Assembly: GCA_007026445.1 (NCBI GenBank)
Contig: VDMD01000025.1
Coordinates: 1 to 64,000, forward strand
Origin: Schizophyllum amplum
Lineage: Eukaryota; Basidiomycota; Agaricomycetes; Agaricales; Schizophyllaceae
Direction: 5' to 3'
Length of the DNA stretch: 64,000 nucleotides
Shown here: piece after piece, positions 61,301 to 64,000 of the stretch
Layout: the number at the start of each line of letters is the position of its first letter
How positions within the stretch are numbered: position 1 is the stretch's first letter
Notes under the pieces: model-generated
Seen by the model: only the letters and a program-made list of their open reading frames with translations
What the model was told of the DNA's origin: nothing
Database searches by the model: none
Translations under genes and position numbers: made by a program

Positions 61301-61741
61301 ACTGCTTCGAGCCAGTGCTACTGGACTGCTTCCCGCTGCCGTTCTTCGATTCTAAAGCAGCGCTGGCATTTTCGGGAGCACCACTGGCGTTTTTGGAACA
61401 CGGATCGCGCTGGTGGACGTAACGCAGCCAGCAGGGCATCGTGTCATGGGTTCATAGCGCCAGCTTTGATAGCTTGTGCGTGTCATTCGATGTGGATAGG
61501 TACACCGTTTACTTTCTACTGTTCCTACGTATTGTAAGCTGTAGTTGTGTATGCAACAAGCTTTGAACCATCACCCGCCGTGGTCGGGTGCGCAATCTTT
61601 TCACTATACTCGAAGCAAGCCTGGCCATATGAGCGCCGCCTGTAGTGCAGAAGAAAGTCTCAGTGATATTTCCACTCATCACTACATGCAGTTCGTATAT
61701 TCATTTACCGCCGCATGCCCTCCCAATCTCTTAGCACACAC
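61301..61741. other. Convergent 3' intergenic region
   Basis: Between the 3' ends of Rab11 B and CWC22. No feature is seen. Confidence 0.5.
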
Positions 61742-64000
61742 TCAACGGCGCCTGTCGTAGTTGCGGTCTCGCATGTGCGGCGGCGGCGACCTATCCCTGC
61801 CATACCCGCGATCCCTCTCATACCCTCTGTCTCCCTTCGAGGGCCGTTGCGAGGAGGCGACGGCGAGCGGCCCTTGCCACCACCATTAGCGCGAGGCGGT
61901 GGCACGTCATCCGCACGACGTCGCGGAGGGGGAGAGCGGTCTCTGTAGCGTCTCGGCGGCGAATCGTCGCGCGGGCGACGAGGGGGCGAGTCATCGCGTG
62001 GGCGACGGGAGGCGAGTCATCGCGGCGGCGCCTCGGAGGGGAGTCGCCGCGGTACCTTGGGGGCGAGTCGCGCCGGCGCGGCGGGGAGTCGTCCATGGCT
62101 CGAGAGTCCCGACGCCGCGGCGGGGGGCTAGCTGACTCCATCTTCACATCATCGCGCGGCCCACGACGGCGGGGCGGTGACCTCGACGGCGAGTGGCGGC
62201 GGCGAGGAGGGGGGGAGTCGTCCCTGCGACGGCGGGGCGGGGACTGGGAATGCGACCACCTCGTCGAGGGGGAGAGTCGCGCGGTTTCCGAGGAGGCGTG
62301 GGCGAGCGGCGGCGGCGACGCTCGCCATCGCTAGACGAGTCCGAGTCGAATCCGAATCTGAATCCGACGAAGAGTCTGAATCAGAGTCAGAGTCAGAGCT
62401 CGAGGACGCCTCTTCCAGCGCCGCACGGCGTTGCTCCATAATGATCCTTGGTGCGTTCTGCAGCACAACGTCAATAGCCTGAACAACGGCCCAGCGGAAG
62501 AACATACCTTGAGGTACTCGCGCATCTCTTCCGTGACCAGACCCAGGCCGATACTCGTGAAGTAGTTGATGGAGAACCGCGTGTTCTTCGGGATGTCCAT
62601 GGGGAACATATCCCTCGTCGCATCCCTGATCTCCGGGTCCTTCAGGCGTTCAGCAAGACCCTTCAACCCCATCGCCTCCATCATCTCGTTCATCATGATT
62701 TTGATGAAGATGCGACTGCTGGACGTCGTGTCGTCCTCGTTGACCTTGACCACGCGGAGCACGTTCCATGATATGGCGTCGGAGGCGAACAGATGACCGA
62801 AGAAGCGTGCAATGTTGCGCAGGCGATTAGTCTCGTACTGGTGGATCGTCTCGTAGTAGATCGTGAACGCCTCTTCGAAGCAGTCGGTCCAAACGCGGTT
62901 CAGCTTCGAAAAACGTTCGCCGACTAGGCCGTAAAACGTCGAGTAGGAGCGTTCCTGTGAGCAACACTCGATGATCATTTTGACGAGTTCGATCTGTTAC
63001 GACGCGTCAGTAAGAAGTTGGTGATGGCAGCAACTGTGGCACCTCCTCCCCCTCGTTCATCTGTACTTTCAGCAGCTTGTGCACAGCTTCTTCATAATTC
63101 AGGGCGTTCATGATGGTCAGGTAGATGACGCGACGGAGATTGGTGATGTTAGTGGCAGTTCGGTCTTCGATGCCCTCCTTCTCTTCCGCGACTGGAAGGT
63201 CGTCAGAACGAGAATTGAAATGAGGCATAGAGCAGCCACTTGCCTCCTTCATCATCGGACTCCTCGCTAGACTCCTCAGAGCCGGATTCCTCCTCCTCGT
63301 CGGACCCCTCGCCTAGAATTTCGGCTTTGATCGATTTATACTTGTCCTCGTTCTCCAGATAGTCGGCGTCGAACTTGAAAATGTCTACAGCCGGTAGTTA
63401 GTAACATAGACTAAAACCAAAATGAAACACTCACTCAATCCCTCCTGAACCTGAAGCTCCTCCTCCAAATGTATCTGATGCGTGATCTGCTCGTCCTCCT
63501 CGACCAAGTCCAAGCCCTCGGGAAGGATGGGATTGTCCTTGTAGCGGTCCTTTCGCACTTGCATCAAGACCTCGATCATGTACTGCACGCGATGGCTGAT
63601 CTTGCCCTCGTTAGGACAGCACGGAAGCGTTCGTAGGCGATAGTGTTGCCCTTCGGAGAGTTCTCCTGCAGGAAAGCGCCGACTTCGCGCATGAACCCGA
63701 CGGCGATCTCGATGGAGTCATCCGTAGGGCGTTCCAGCAGCAACACGAGGATTTGAAGTGCAATGATCTCGTGGGCGACGCCTTGGTTGACGAGATGCGC
63801 AATGAAAGTAGTGGTTGAGTGGCAGATCGTCTACGACTCTATGAGCACAAGCTTAAGTGTAAAGGCATAAGTGACGCACCTTGTCATTACGCTTGAACGA
63901 CTTTCGGAACTGGCTGATCAACCGTGTGAGCAGAAGCTCTCCCACTTGCGGAAGCTTCGTGTTCAGGACCGCGACGAGCGCAGCGAACACGGGGGTGAAT
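61742..64000 (-). CDS. CWC22: Pre-mRNA splicing factor CWC22 (5' end beyond window)
   Basis: CWC22 recruits eIF4A3 to spliceosomes and is needed for splicing and exon-junction-complex loading. The visible part holds the end of the MIF4G domain ([53 protein letters not shown]) and an acidic linker ([20 protein letters not shown]). The MA3 domain follows ([60 protein letters not shown]). The tail is rich in Arg-Ser-Pro-Asp, ending [18 protein letters not shown] with TGA at 61742-61744. Frame breaks near 63610 and in the RS tail (for example near 61990) look like missing bases. The N-terminus lies to the right of the window. Confidence 0.92.

Overview
The window is nuclear DNA from a filamentous basidiomycete, most likely a wood- or litter-associated Agaricomycete. 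The genes are GC-rich and tightly packed on both strands. They are cut by many introns of about 50-60 bases with GT..AG ends. The gene content fits this: a FunK1 kinase, an expansion-type 7-TM protein, an F-box/LRR protein, a GH3 beta-glucosidase, a DHA2 transporter and an HMG-box factor. No rRNA, convincing tRNA, CRISPR array or virus-derived gene was seen.

Layout. 0.1-4.9 kb: F-box protein, followed by or fused to a Ser-rich disordered protein. 6-9.7 kb (-): sterol-glucosyltransferase-like enzyme with an unusual tail. 10.7-12.2: secreted BNR_4 beta-propeller. 12.5-13.9 (-): DSK2 ubiquilin. 14.3-16.4: mitochondrial NAD malic enzyme. 16.9-18.1: PRPP synthetase. 18.4-20.2 (-): glutamate 5-kinase, with a MITE just upstream. 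21.1-21.9: possible membrane protein. 22.6-24.3: Gcn4/CPC1-like bZIP. 25.8-29.4: GH3 beta-glucosidase. 30.2-31.2: glyoxalase-like protein. 32.6-34.0: HMG-box protein. 34.3-35.8 (-): 7-TM protein. 37.2-38.4: alpha/beta hydrolase. 38.6-39.1 (-): small disordered protein. 39.57-40.07: near-perfect fold-back MITE. 40.4-42.1 (-): PP2C phosphatase. 43.5-46.4: cysteine-rich single-pass receptor-like protein. 47.4-48.6 (-) and 60.3-61.3 (+): two Rab11 paralogues. Between them lie L-rhamnose mutarotase, a TIP/ITFG1 homologue, a DHA2 transporter and a FunK1 kinase. 61.7-end (-): CWC22, running off the window.

Most genes are ordinary housekeeping or lineage-typical genes with no operon-like logic. Three things stand out. 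The glucosyltransferase carries VPS13/ATG2-like C-terminal segments and two ubiquitin-interacting motifs. The two Rab11 paralogues share a 5-nt micro-exon at the end of the P-loop. Two MITE-like elements have 3-bp TWA target duplications.

Caution: at least fifteen single-base (occasionally two-base) deletions, mostly in short homopolymers, break conserved reading frames in unrelated housekeeping genes. I read these as sequencing or assembly deletions, not pseudogenes. The CDS ranges below therefore give the span of the gene model, not a clean frame.
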